A stretch of 64,000 bases of DNA from Loigolactobacillus binensis (GTDB taxonomy: Bacteria; Bacillota; Bacilli; Lactobacillales; Lactobacillaceae), in the NCBI RefSeq assembly GCF_005405165.1, contig NZ_BJDN01000015.1, forward strand, positions 1 through 64,000, given 5' to 3'. Below the pieces are notes generated by a model. The model was not told the DNA's origin and did not search any database. It saw nothing but the letters and a program-made list of their open reading frames with translations. Shown here piece by piece: positions 54,226 through 61,709 of the stretch (the stretch's first letter is position 1; each line of letters opens with the position of its first letter). A program made the translations under genes and the position numbers.

Positions 54226-55031
54226 AGCGCTAGACGTCGCACTAAATAATCGGCCATGCCGTCTTCAGCGTTACTCAGCGGCGTGACATCATCGGCTACT
54301 GCCTTGATCGCTGGCCGCGCATTTTGCATCGCCACACCCCAGCCAGCGAGAGTTAACATGTCACGATCGTTATCATCATCGCCAAAGGCCAGCATATCAG
54401 CTGGTTGTAGCTGATAATAATCTAATAAATATTGGAGTGCGGTGGCCTTATGGGTGGCTTCGCGAACGATTTCTAAAGCGGCTGCATCACCACTCCAGGC
54501 GCCCCAGGTTTGTGCAGTTACGTGTGGGAAGCGCTGGCGAACGGCTTCTTGTAAGTGCGGTAAGGTGAGCGCATCAGTGAAAAGCGATAGTGAGATCGGT
54601 GCTTGCCGTAAAGAATCCGCATTAAGCAACGTTTTTGGTGCCGGCATGTCGGTAAAAAAAGGCAGATCATGAAAAGGACGGTCAGGCAAAACAAATTGTT
54701 TCCCTTCAGCGATCGCTACTTTGATCGGAAACTCTTTTTTTAAGGCCAACAATGCTAAAGCGGTTGCTGGTGGAAGGGTACTCGCTTGTTCGTGTGCCCA
54801 CTGTTGATGAGGAATGTGGATCAGCCCACCGTTGAAATTGATCATCGGGGTTGTTAAGTTTAATTGATCATAAAAGTTGGTACTAATATTATCCGGTCGG
54901 CCTGTGGTGATCACAATTTTGTGGCCACGTTGGCTGGCAGTCCGCAAAACATTTCGAGTTTTTTCGCTTAATTGGCTGGTTGAGTTTAAAGTGGTGCCAT
55001 CAAGATCGAGGGCAATTAGTTTGGTTGACAT
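54222..55031 (-). CDS. HAD-superfamily phosphatase, Cof type
   Basis: 269 aa from the ATG at 55031 (AAGGCTCC upstream, AGAAGG core); a longer open frame extends 36 codons into non-coding AT-rich DNA and is rejected. Motif I LDLDGTTLNS (about 8-17); motif II ITTGRPDN; motif IV AFGDDDNDRDML (about 214). Second Cof-type phosphatase of the window, 25-30% similar at best to that at 13343. Substrate unknown. Confidence 0.9.
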   Translation of the reverse strand: MSTKLIALDLDGTTLNSTSQLSEKTRNVLRTASQRGHKIVITTGRPDNISTNFYDQLNLTTPMINFNGGLIHIPHQQWAHEQASTLPPATALALLALKKEFPIKVAIAEGKQFVLPDRPFHDLPFFTDMPAPKTLLNADSLRQAPISLSLFTDALTLPHLQEAVRQRFPHVTAQTWGAWSGDAAALEIVREATHKATALQYLLDYYQLQPADMLAFGDDDNDRDMLTLAGWGVAMQNARPAIKAVADDVTPLSNAEDGMADYLVRRLAL

Positions 55032-55244
55032 AAGGAGCCTTCTTTCTAAAAAGTTGCTGTCTACTAATTTAACATGAATTAGTGGGAAATAAAGTAAAAT
55101 AGTTGAAAAACTAGGATTAAGGTTATTTTTTAAAAGCAAGCAAGATTAGAACTATATTATTTATTTCTAATTAAATTTTAATGTAAAATCGTAATTATGA
55201 TAGTATAGTTAAAAATATATTATAAAAGAAGAAGATGTTTCGTT

Positions 55245-55301
55245 ATGAAAAGAACCAACGCCCAAGTTAATATTATTATTATCAGCGCCATTATTAGGTA
55301 A
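55245..55301 (+). CDS. Ile-rich leader peptide of an attenuator
   Basis: 18 codons, MKRTNAQVNIIIISAIIR then TAA: six isoleucine codons, four of them in a row (55272-55283) and two more at 55290-55295. The ribosome binding site is weak (AGAAGAAG). The stop codon lies directly against the first arm of the attenuator hairpins, as in thr and ilv leaders. Together with the structure after it, this is a ribosome-sensed regulatory peptide rather than a functional protein. I see no Leu codon and one Val codon, so isoleucine would be the main signal. Confidence 0.75.
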   Translation: MKRTNAQVNIIIISAIIR

Positions 55302-55390
55302 TGCGGGCTGACATTTTTAATTGCCCGCATTGCGCGGGCAGCGTTGGTAAAGCCAAGAGCTGCTACAGCAGCCCTTGGCTTTTTTCTTTT
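55301..55390 (+). promoter_or_regulatory. Transcription attenuator before MHS transporter
   Basis: Arms: A ATGCGGGC (55301-55308); B GCCCGCAT (55323-55330); C GCGGGC (55334-55339) continuing into GCAGCGTTGG (55338-55347); D CCAAGAGCTGC (55353-55363); E GCAGCCCTTGGC (55368-55379) followed by TTTTTTCTTTT. A:B is 8 bp, B:C 6 bp, C:D an antiterminator (GCAGC/GCTGC plus TTGG/CCAA) and D:E the terminator (GCCAAG/CTTGGC plus GCTGC/GCAGC). Stalling at the Ile run leaves A free, so A:B forms and C:D prevents termination. Translation to the stop codon masks A and favours B:C then D:E. Confidence 0.75.
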
Positions 55391-55482
55391 CTACAGTAGG
55401 GGAGGTGGAAATTGCTTAAATAATAATTGAAATAAACATTGCGGTAATATTAAAAAAAGATGAGATAGGAAGCGGATTGAAT

Positions 55483-56802
55483 ATGCAAGATACAAAAGGC
55501 TTTTCAGAAACACAAACAAGTACCGTGTTGAAGCGCGATCCTGTACGAACCGTTGTCTTTGCTTCAATGATCGGTACGGCAATTGAATTTTTTGATTTTT
55601 ACGCTTACGGGACTGCGGCAGCAGCGTATTTTCCAAAGGTGTTCTTCCCGGAAGTCACCACGACCATTGCGACGTTACTAAGTTTATTGACCTTTGGGGT
55701 TGCTTTTGTTGCTCGGCCATTAGGTTCGTTTATTTTTGGCCATTTTGGCGATAAAATCGGGCGTAAACGGACATTAGTCGTTTCGTTATTATTAATGGGT
55801 TGTTCCACTGTTTTGATCGGTTTATTGCCTAGTTATTCGACATTAGGTATCCTTGCAGTCATATTATTATGTCTCTGCCGCTTTATTCAAGGGATCGGCC
55901 TTGGCGGTGAATGGTCCGGTGCTGCCTTAGTCGCCACTGAAAATGCACCGAAAAAGAAACGGGCATTATACGGTGCCTTTCCAGAATTAGGGGCACCATT
56001 AGGCTTCTTCTTAAGCAACGGCTTGTTCTTTGTTTTAGAGTCATTTTTAACACCGGCACAGATGATCAGTTTTGGTTGGCGTGTACCATTTTTGGCTTCT
56101 GCTATTTTAGTTTTAGTTGGTTTCTGGGTTCGGGAACAAATGCAAGAAACGCCATTATTCCGTTTAGCTCAAGCGAAGAAACAAGTTACTAAATCACCGT
56201 TGACCACTGTCTTTAAAACTAGCTGGCGGCAAATTGTTCAGGGCACTTTTATTGTTTCGGTTACTTATACATTATTTTATACATTAGCTACTTGGTCATT
56301 AACGTACGCGACCACAAATTTAGGCTTTACTAATCGTGAATACTTATCCTTATTGATGGGCGCCATCATTGTTTTCGCCGTCATGATTTTAGTTGCATCC
56401 TACTATGCTGATGTTTGGGGGCGGCGCCGGATTCTTATGGGCTCTTCAATTGCTTTAGTTGTCTTCGCATTATTATTTCCATTTCTACTGCAAGGTCAAC
56501 GTAACTTTGCGGGTGTGATCACTTTCTTAGTTGTTGGTTTTGTTTTGATGGGGGTTTCCTTTGGACCGGTTGGTGCTGTTTTGCCGGAATTATTCTCGAC
56601 TAAGGTTCGTTACTCAGGCGCCGGAATTTCCTATAACTTGGCTGCCATCATTGGTGCTGCTTTTGCACCGACGATCGCTACTTGGTTGGCCGACAACTGG
56701 GGAGTTCGCTCAGTTGGTATTTATCTTGGTGTGATGGCGGTTGCGTGCATTATTTCATTGGCGACCACCAAAGAAACTAAATCAGTTGATTTTACTAAAT
56801 AA
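55483..56802 (+). CDS. MFS transporter of the MHS (metabolite:H+ symporter) family
   Basis: 439 aa from the ATG at 55483 (AGGAAG 10 nt upstream). Twelve helices. N-terminal MIGTAIEFFDFYAYGTAAA is the MHS signature; the MFS loop is GHFGDKIGRKRTLV, with GIGLGGEWSGAAL and YYADVWGRRRI. Known MHS members carry shikimate, ketoglutarate, citrate, proline or betaine. The Ile-codon attenuator upstream suggests this one imports isoleucine, another branched-chain amino acid or a precursor; that is inference from regulation, not from the protein. Confidence 0.88.
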   Translation: MQDTKGFSETQTSTVLKRDPVRTVVFASMIGTAIEFFDFYAYGTAAAAYFPKVFFPEVTTTIATLLSLLTFGVAFVARPLGSFIFGHFGDKIGRKRTLVVSLLLMGCSTVLIGLLPSYSTLGILAVILLCLCRFIQGIGLGGEWSGAALVATENAPKKKRALYGAFPELGAPLGFFLSNGLFFVLESFLTPAQMISFGWRVPFLASAILVLVGFWVREQMQETPLFRLAQAKKQVTKSPLTTVFKTSWRQIVQGTFIVSVTYTLFYTLATWSLTYATTNLGFTNREYLSLLMGAIIVFAVMILVASYYADVWGRRRILMGSSIALVVFALLFPFLLQGQRNFAGVITFLVVGFVLMGVSFGPVGAVLPELFSTKVRYSGAGISYNLAAIIGAAFAPTIATWLADNWGVRSVGIYLGVMAVACIISLATTKETKSVDFTK

Positions 56803-56808
56803 TAATTG

Positions 56809-56844
56809 AAAAGAGTTCGGTCATTTGTGACCGAACTCTTTTTG
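56809..56844. terminator. Bidirectional terminator between MHS gene and fbp
   Basis: AAAAGAGTTCGGTCA-TTTG-TGACCGAACTCTTTTT. Confidence 0.93.
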
Positions 56845-56854
56845 GTTAGTGAAT

Positions 56855-58777
56855 CTATTCTTTATCTGCTAGTAATTGCCGTAATACTGCGACCTGTTGC
56901 TTTAATTCAGCACCAATATCCGTTTCAGCAACTAACTTGCGCTCGGTGACCTGATCGACGATTCGCTTGGTGGAAATAATATCGGTTAAATTGGCGATTG
57001 CATCGGCCTTAGAGGTAAATGGCTGGTGGGTCACTAGCTGCATACCATAAGAATTATATAATAAAGTGTAGCCCCCAATGCCTGTCGTTTTGTGGTACGG
57101 TTTTGAAAAGCCGCCGTCAATGACGATCATTTTGCGGTCAGCCATCACCGGTGTTTTGCCTTTCTTAACGGGTGTATGGCCGTTGATCACATGACCAGTA
57201 GCCGGAGACATTCCGAATTCCTGAAGCACAGAATCGACAAACCAAGCCTCGCGCCGTAATTTATAGTACGGGTTGGTTTTCTCTTCGTGGGTCGCTGGAT
57301 CACTGATGAAGTAGCGTTCAAAGGTAGTCATATCATGTTTGCCAAATAATGGCGACAGCGGGCCTGTCCATAAGTACCACAATAAATCAGTGGCGCAATC
57401 ATCTTCATCACCAGGATGGGCGAAGCTTGCCCGTAAATTACGTTCAAAAACGTCTAGTAAGGCTTTGCCAGCATATTCCTTACCGTGCAATTTAAAGGAC
57501 TGGAATTGACCGTCGGCAGTGACCGGGATACATCCATGAAATAGGAGATTATCATTATAAGTTAAGTACATACTACCTTTGCGCATTAAAAAGGCCATGT
57601 GACGTTGTAATTTATCAGCATTACGAAAAGCAGATAAAAGCTGATCAATAACGCGCTGCTCTTCTGGCAATAGTTTGTACGGATCGGCCGGATCAATTGT
57701 TTGGAAGCAAGTATTTTCCAACGGGTAAGATTTGCCGTGCAAGTTGATCGTCATTTTTTGATAATCTATTTTATCCAGTAGGCGGCGATGAGCCATTTTA
57801 AATTCTGGCCGTCGTGCGATCACTGGGCCTTCCAACTTAAATTGGATGATGGCGATGGCCTGATGAATCTGAGTGATCTGCAGTTCTTCGGCCGCAGACA
57901 ATGGTCGTTCGCTGTGTAATTGTTTCGGTCGGAATGCCGGATTGTCTTGATAGTGCTCTTCGGCAAATAAGGATAAGTGGCGTAAATTAATACCGTACGC
58001 GTCTTCGATGATACTTAAATTATTATAGCGTGCACAGATCCGCAATAAATTGGCTAGGCAGAGACGTGAGCCTGAGACGGCACCTAGCCATAAAATATCG
58101 TGATTGCCCCATTGAATATCCAATGAATGGTACCGCATCAGACGATCCATGATCAATTCGGGATGGGGACCGCGATCATAAATATCACCGACTAAATGTA
58201 AGTGATCAACAACTAAACGTTGAATCGTGTGGCAAGACGCAATGATAAACTCATCGGCTTGCTGTAGCGCAATGATATTTTCGGTGATCTGTTGGTAATA
58301 ACCGGCCTTATCGGTGCTATGATAATCGCCGTATAATAATTCCTCGGTGATATAAACAAAATCCGGCGCTAGTGCTTTGCGTACCTTGGAACGGGTATAC
58401 TTAGTGGACACAAAATGTAATAACTTGATCAAACGTTGAAAAGTATCCAAGTACCATTGGTGCAGATCATCGGGATCGTGATAACGTTTCTTGATCGCCG
58501 CCAAGCGTTCACTGGGATAATAAATTAGAAATGAAAAGTGACTGATCGTTTGCGGAGTCATTTTACCAGCAAATAGATCGGCAACTTTTTGCTTAACATT
58601 GCCGGAGCCATTGCGCAGCACGTGCTGAAATGCATCATATTCGCCGTGGACATCGCTGATGAACGCTTCCGTACTTTTCGGCAAACTTAAAATTGCTTCG
58701 AGATTGATCAGTTCAGTGGCCAAAGCGGTCTTAGTCGTATATTGTTCCTTAAGTAATGCTAAATCAGTTACATCCAT
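56855..58777 (-). CDS. fbp: Fructose-1,6-bisphosphatase, class III
   Basis: 640 aa, the usual length of the Firmicutes-specific Fbp (B. subtilis type). Gluconeogenic enzyme that hydrolyses fructose-1,6-bisphosphate to fructose-6-phosphate with Mn2+. Metallophosphatase motifs: ISDVHGEYDAFQH (about 40-52), HLVGDIYDRGPHPE, QWGNHDILWLGA and NGHTPVKKGKTP. GGAGG lies upstream of the ATG. It has a sigma-A promoter at 58814-58842 and is monocistronic. Works opposite to glycolysis and could feed phosphoketolase with fructose-6-P. Confidence 0.95.
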   Translation of the reverse strand: MDVTDLALLKEQYTTKTALATELINLEAILSLPKSTEAFISDVHGEYDAFQHVLRNGSGNVKQKVADLFAGKMTPQTISHFSFLIYYPSERLAAIKKRYHDPDDLHQWYLDTFQRLIKLLHFVSTKYTRSKVRKALAPDFVYITEELLYGDYHSTDKAGYYQQITENIIALQQADEFIIASCHTIQRLVVDHLHLVGDIYDRGPHPELIMDRLMRYHSLDIQWGNHDILWLGAVSGSRLCLANLLRICARYNNLSIIEDAYGINLRHLSLFAEEHYQDNPAFRPKQLHSERPLSAAEELQITQIHQAIAIIQFKLEGPVIARRPEFKMAHRRLLDKIDYQKMTINLHGKSYPLENTCFQTIDPADPYKLLPEEQRVIDQLLSAFRNADKLQRHMAFLMRKGSMYLTYNDNLLFHGCIPVTADGQFQSFKLHGKEYAGKALLDVFERNLRASFAHPGDEDDCATDLLWYLWTGPLSPLFGKHDMTTFERYFISDPATHEEKTNPYYKLRREAWFVDSVLQEFGMSPATGHVINGHTPVKKGKTPVMADRKMIVIDGGFSKPYHKTTGIGGYTLLYNSYGMQLVTHQPFTSKADAIANLTDIISTKRIVDQVTERKLVAETDIGAELKQQVAVLRQLLADKE

Positions 58778-58813
58778 ACAAAAATTGCCTCCATCATTAA
58801 AACTTGTGGCTTA

Positions 58814-58842
58814 ATTATACCGCTTTCAATGTAAAATACCAA
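58814..58842 (-). promoter_or_regulatory. Predicted promoter of fbp with cre-like sequence
   Basis: Minus strand: TTGGTA (58842-58837), 17-nt spacer, TATAAT (58819-58814). TGAAAGCGGTATAA, which overlaps the -10, fits the cre consensus except at one position, so CcpA repression is possible. Confidence 0.5.
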
Positions 58843-58986
58843 TTATATTTATAAGCGCTTTAAAGGTAACTAAGTAGTAATGTTAAGGTATATACCAATG
58901 CGGATAAACGGCAATTTAAATCAATTAACTTAAAGGCTTATTCCGCAAATTAAATTAGGATGCAGTAAAAAAGTGCTTAAAATAAT

Positions 58987-59015
58987 TTGACATTTATGAG
59001 AAAAGGGGTTAATCT
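58987..59015 (+). promoter_or_regulatory. Predicted promoter of the trp operon
   Basis: TTGACA (58987-58992), 17-nt spacer, TAATCT (59010-59015). The expected start near 59022 gives a leader of about 890 nt before trpD. Confidence 0.6.
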
Positions 59016-59179
59016 TTAACACAACTTAATAAACCGTCCATAACTTCAAATGCGAAGTTATAAACCGAAGAAGTGGAGATCAAGATCGTGATGCCCGCAC
59101 AGAGAGCCGCCGCATGCTGGGAATGGTGGCAGGAAACAAGCGATTAAATGGACCACTGAGGGCGCGGATAAAAAAAGAG

Positions 59180-59301
59180 AGAGTGCTGGGCAGGACGGGT
59201 AATTTTTGAGGATTAGCCTAAGCAAGAACGTTAGCTTTGTAAAAGCTGGCGGGCTTGCTGTAGCTAACCGGAGAAAATTGTCCTGCCCAGCACGTTTCAA
59301 C
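59180..59301 (+). repeat. Foldback element copy E1
   Basis: Terminal stem P1 GTGCTGGGCAGGAC/GTCCTGCCCAGCAC (14 bp, perfect); P2 AATTTT/AAAATT; internal loop TGAGG opposite CGGAG; P3 TTAGC/GCTAA; internal loop CTAA opposite TGTA; P4 GCAAG/CTTGC; apical hairpin AGCTTT/AAAGCT. Flanked by AGAGTG at the 5' end and CACGTTTCAAC at the 3' end. Lies between T-box stem I and stem II. Confidence 0.85.
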
Positions 59302-59308
59302 TAAGTTG

Positions 59309-59428
59309 GCTGAAACGTGATTCACCAAGCAGATTTCTGCGGCTAGCTACGTAGCGCAAACGCTTTGTAAACAAAGCATTCACACTACTAGGCTAGTCCT
59401 CAAAATCTCCCGCTTGATGAATCACTCT
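59309..59428 (-). repeat. Foldback element copy E2 (inverted)
   Basis: Read on the minus strand: AGAGTG end; P1 GTGATTCATCAAGC/GCTTGGTGAATCAC; P2 AGATTT/AAATCT; internal loop TGAGG opposite CGCAG; P3 CTAGC/GCTAG; internal loop CTAG opposite CGTA; P4 TAGTG/CGCTA; apical hairpin GCTTTGT/ACAAAGC then GCGTTTG; end CACGTTTCAGC. It faces E1, so the two CACGTTTCA ends form a palindrome at 59291-59319. Confidence 0.85.
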
Positions 59429-59607
59429 AACTTTCCATTACCCCGCGACGTGTTGGTATACGTGAGTTACCGGGAGGATGTCAGTCCTCTGCTAAGATGG
59501 GGAAGTCTAAGCTTATATTTTATTTAGCGTACTTTCCAACTAAGGTGGCACCGCGGAATAAATCCGTCCTTAACAATTAATTTTGTTATGGGCGGATTTT
59601 TTTGTTT

Positions 59608-59730
59608 AGAGTGATTGAAAAAGCGCCCAGATTATGGAGTGTAACCTAGTCGGGCAATAAGCAGCACGCAGTGATGCGTTTGACCGACGTAGTTACATGC
59701 AATAATCTGCTTTTTCAATCACGTTTCAAC
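59608..59730 (+). repeat. Foldback element copy E3
   Basis: AGAGTG end; P1 GTGATTGAAAAAGC/GCTTTTTCAATCAC; P2 CAGATTAT/ATAATCTG; internal loop GGAG opposite TGCA; P3 TGTAAC/GTTACA; internal loop CTAG opposite CGTA; P4 TCGG/CCGA; apical hairpin ACGCA-GTGA-TGCGT then TTGA; end CACGTTTCAAC. It begins 5 nt after the T-box terminator, inside the part transcribed only when the T-box reads through. Confidence 0.85.
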
Positions 59731-59763
59731 CAGTTCAATTAAAAATATTCCGAGGTGGAAACA

Positions 59764-59829
59764 ATGCAATTAGACAAACGATGGCGATTCCTAATTAGTT
59801 ACTTTAAATTTAATCTTAAATTAACTTAG
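59764..59829 (+). CDS. Short Trp-containing leader ORF before trpD
   Basis: 21 codons (begins MQLDKRWRF) with GAGGTGG 5 nt before the ATG and one Trp codon at 59782. The stop lies inside the 5' arm of a hairpin, AACTTAGT (59823-59830)/ACTAAGTT (59865-59872), with inner ACTCAT/ATGAGT. The competing hairpin AAGTTAG/CTAACTT (59868-59889) ends just before the trpD ribosome binding site. A ribosome at the stop codon would switch between them. It could be a second, translation-dependent control layer, or a remnant of a lost gene start. A single Trp codon makes the sensing role uncertain. Confidence 0.45.
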   Translation: MQLDKRWRFLISYFKFNLKLT

Positions 59830-59910
59830 TTTGCTACTCATAGCGCTTTGGCTAATGAGTCGTGACTAAGTTAGCGAAAAAACTAACTTAAAAATTTGGG
59901 GGAATCAACC

Positions 59911-60930
59911 ATGATCACAACTGCAATTCAAAAATTAGCCAACAAAGAAGATTTAACTTTTACCGAAACCGAAGCCGTCGTTAACGAAATTATGAGTGGC
60001 GAAACCAATGACATTCAGATCGCGTCGTTACTCACTGCATTGACCTTAAAAGGCGAAACCATTGACGAGATCGCTGGTGCCGCTAAAGCGATGCGGGCGC
60101 ACGCCTTAGCCTTTACCCCACGCGAAGATGTACTGGAGATCGTTGGGACTGGTGGCGATCATGAAAATTCATTTAATATCTCCACCACAACGGCGTTGGT
60201 CGTCGCTGCCGCTGGCGTGCCAGTAGCAAAACATGGCAACCGTGCTGCTTCCAGTAAAAGTGGTGCCGCCGATGTGCTCGAGGCTTTAGGCGTTAAAATT
60301 GATGTGACGCCAGCCCAAAGTGAAGCGATTTTGGCTCACGCCGGCATTTGCTTCTTGTTTGCTCAGGAATATCACCAGGCAATGAAGTATGTGGCGCCAG
60401 TGCGTAAAACCCTAGGCATTCGCACTTTGTTTAACGTTTTGGGCCCGTTGGCGAACCCAGCCGGCGCTACGCAGCAACTACTTGGCGTTTACGATGCCGC
60501 TTTGGTTGAACCGCTGGCGCGGGTGTTGCAACAATTAGGCGTTGCCAACGCGATGGTGGTTCATGGCGCTGACGGCTTGGATGAAGTTTCCATCAGTGGT
60601 CCAACGCAAGTGTGTGAATTACAAAATGGTGAATTCACCAGCTATGAAATCACGCCGGAACAATTTGGCCTACAGCAGGCACCGATTGCAGCAATTGTTG
60701 GCGGAACACCAGCAGAAAATGCTCAGATCACTCGCAATGTTTTGGCCGGTAAGGCTGGCGCCACCCGTGATATCGTTTTGATGAACGCCGGCTGTGCCTT
60801 GCACATTGCACGGCCAGAACTGACCATCGCCCAAGGCGTTGCCTTAGCTGCTAAAACTATTGATAGCGGTCAAGCAGCCGCAAAATTGGCCGAATTCCAG
60901 GCGCTAACTAAAAATGAGGCGGTGGCATGA
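59911..60930 (+). CDS. trpD: Anthranilate phosphoribosyltransferase
   Basis: 339 aa from the ATG at 59911 (GGGGG about 8 nt upstream). Second step of tryptophan synthesis: anthranilate + PRPP to phosphoribosylanthranilate. Motifs: [16 protein letters not shown] (PRPP site, about 78-93), [21 protein letters not shown], and the anthranilate-side [19 protein letters not shown]. First structural gene of the operon; its stop overlaps the trpC start (ATGA). trpE and trpG, which make anthranilate, are not upstream. Confidence 0.97.
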   Translation: MITTAIQKLANKEDLTFTETEAVVNEIMSGETNDIQIASLLTALTLKGETIDEIAGAAKAMRAHALAFTPREDVLEIVGTGGDHENSFNISTTTALVVAAAGVPVAKHGNRAASSKSGAADVLEALGVKIDVTPAQSEAILAHAGICFLFAQEYHQAMKYVAPVRKTLGIRTLFNVLGPLANPAGATQQLLGVYDAALVEPLARVLQQLGVANAMVVHGADGLDEVSISGPTQVCELQNGEFTSYEITPEQFGLQQAPIAAIVGGTPAENAQITRNVLAGKAGATRDIVLMNAGCALHIARPELTIAQGVALAAKTIDSGQAAAKLAEFQALTKNEAVA

Positions 60931-61709
60931 TTCTAGATCAATTAGTGGCTGCCACTAAAAAGCGGATCGCCCGCCAACAGCAGCAGGTGCCGCTGGCGAC
61001 ATTACAAGCGCAGGTCGCCCAGTTAGTGCCACGGACCACATTTTCGTTTGAAACTCAGTTAGCTCAGCCTGGTTTGGCGGTGATCGGTGAACTGAAAAAA
61101 GCCTCACCTTCAAAAGGTTTAATTGCCGCCGATTTTCCTTATCAACAAATCGCCTGTGAGTACGAGCAAGCCGGAATCGCGGCCATCTCGGTGCTAACCG
61201 AGCCGGACTATTTTCAAGGCAACGACCAATTTTTGCCAGCCGTCGCCGCGACGGTCAAGCTGCCGTTACTGCGTAAAGATTTCACCGTGGCAGCGTATAT
61301 GATATATCAGGCGCGCCTGCTAGGTGCCAGCGCAATTTTACTGATCGTAGCGGTACTAACTGATGAGCAGTTACACGATTACTTAGCACTGGCCGATCAG
61401 TTAGGCTTGTCAGCGTTGGTCGAAGCACATGATGCGCAAGAAGTGCGGCGAGCATTGGCGGCCGGCGCACGAATCGTCGGCGTCAACAATCGGAATCTAA
61501 AAGACTTTTCGGTTGATCTGCAAAACAGTATTCAACTGCGGCAACAAGTGCCGGTCGATGTGTTGTTTGTCGCTGAAAGTGGCATTAAAACCGCCGCTGA
61601 TATTGCCCGGCTAAAGGCGGCCGGCGTCGATGCCGTTTTGATCGGCGAAACGTTGATGCGAGCACCAGATAAAGCCGCGCAGTTACAAGATTTGGGGGTC
61701 AACGAATGA
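60927..61709 (+). CDS. trpC: Indole-3-glycerol-phosphate synthase
   Basis: 260 aa TIM barrel closing the indole ring of CdRP. Motifs: [13 protein letters not shown] (phosphate/catalytic Lys), PLLRKDFTV (catalytic Lys), [13 protein letters not shown] and [17 protein letters not shown]. Standalone TrpC, not fused to TrpF. Overlaps trpD and trpF by 4 nt each, so translation is coupled. Codon use is more G+C-rich than most neighbouring genes. Confidence 0.97.
   Translation: MILDQLVAATKKRIARQQQQVPLATLQAQVAQLVPRTTFSFETQLAQPGLAVIGELKKASPSKGLIAADFPYQQIACEYEQAGIAAISVLTEPDYFQGNDQFLPAVAATVKLPLLRKDFTVAAYMIYQARLLGASAILLIVAVLTDEQLHDYLALADQLGLSALVEAHDAQEVRRALAAGARIVGVNNRNLKDFSVDLQNSIQLRQQVPVDVLFVAESGIKTAADIARLKAAGVDAVLIGETLMRAPDKAAQLQDLGVNE

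Larger units (their letters stand above)
59022..59603 (+). promoter_or_regulatory. tRNA-Trp T-box riboswitch with large insertion
   Basis: Stem I (about 59062-59170) has the T-box hallmarks AGAGAGCCG and a specifier loop closed by AGTGG/CCACT and ATCG/CGAT. The loop reads TAAATGGA, giving specifier UGG (59149-59151) for Trp. A stem II-like region (CCCC...GGGG) follows at about 59440-59500. The T-box AAGGTGGCACCGCGG is at 59542-59556; its UGGC bulge would pair with the tRNA 3' end bearing discriminator G, as in tRNA-Trp. The terminator is AAATCCGTCC/GGGCGGATTT with T7 (59560-59603). About 250 nt between stem I and stem II are occupied by two foldback elements, making the leader far longer than usual. 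Confidence 0.92.
58778..59910 (+). other. 1.1-kb leader region of the trp operon, overview
   Basis: In order: divergent fbp promoter, trp promoter, a small hairpin ATAACTTC/GAAGTTAT (59039-59060), T-box stem I, E1, E2 (inverted), T-box stem II and antiterminator/terminator, E3, the 21-codon ORF with alternative hairpins, and the trpD ribosome binding site. No protein gene of normal size is present; an open frame on the minus strand at 59058-59300 is a by-product of the structured RNA. Confidence 0.8.

Noticed and set aside
59058..59300. Minus-strand 80-codon open frame in the trp leader
   Set aside because: Lies wholly on T-box stem I and foldback E1; structure explains the sequence better than coding.
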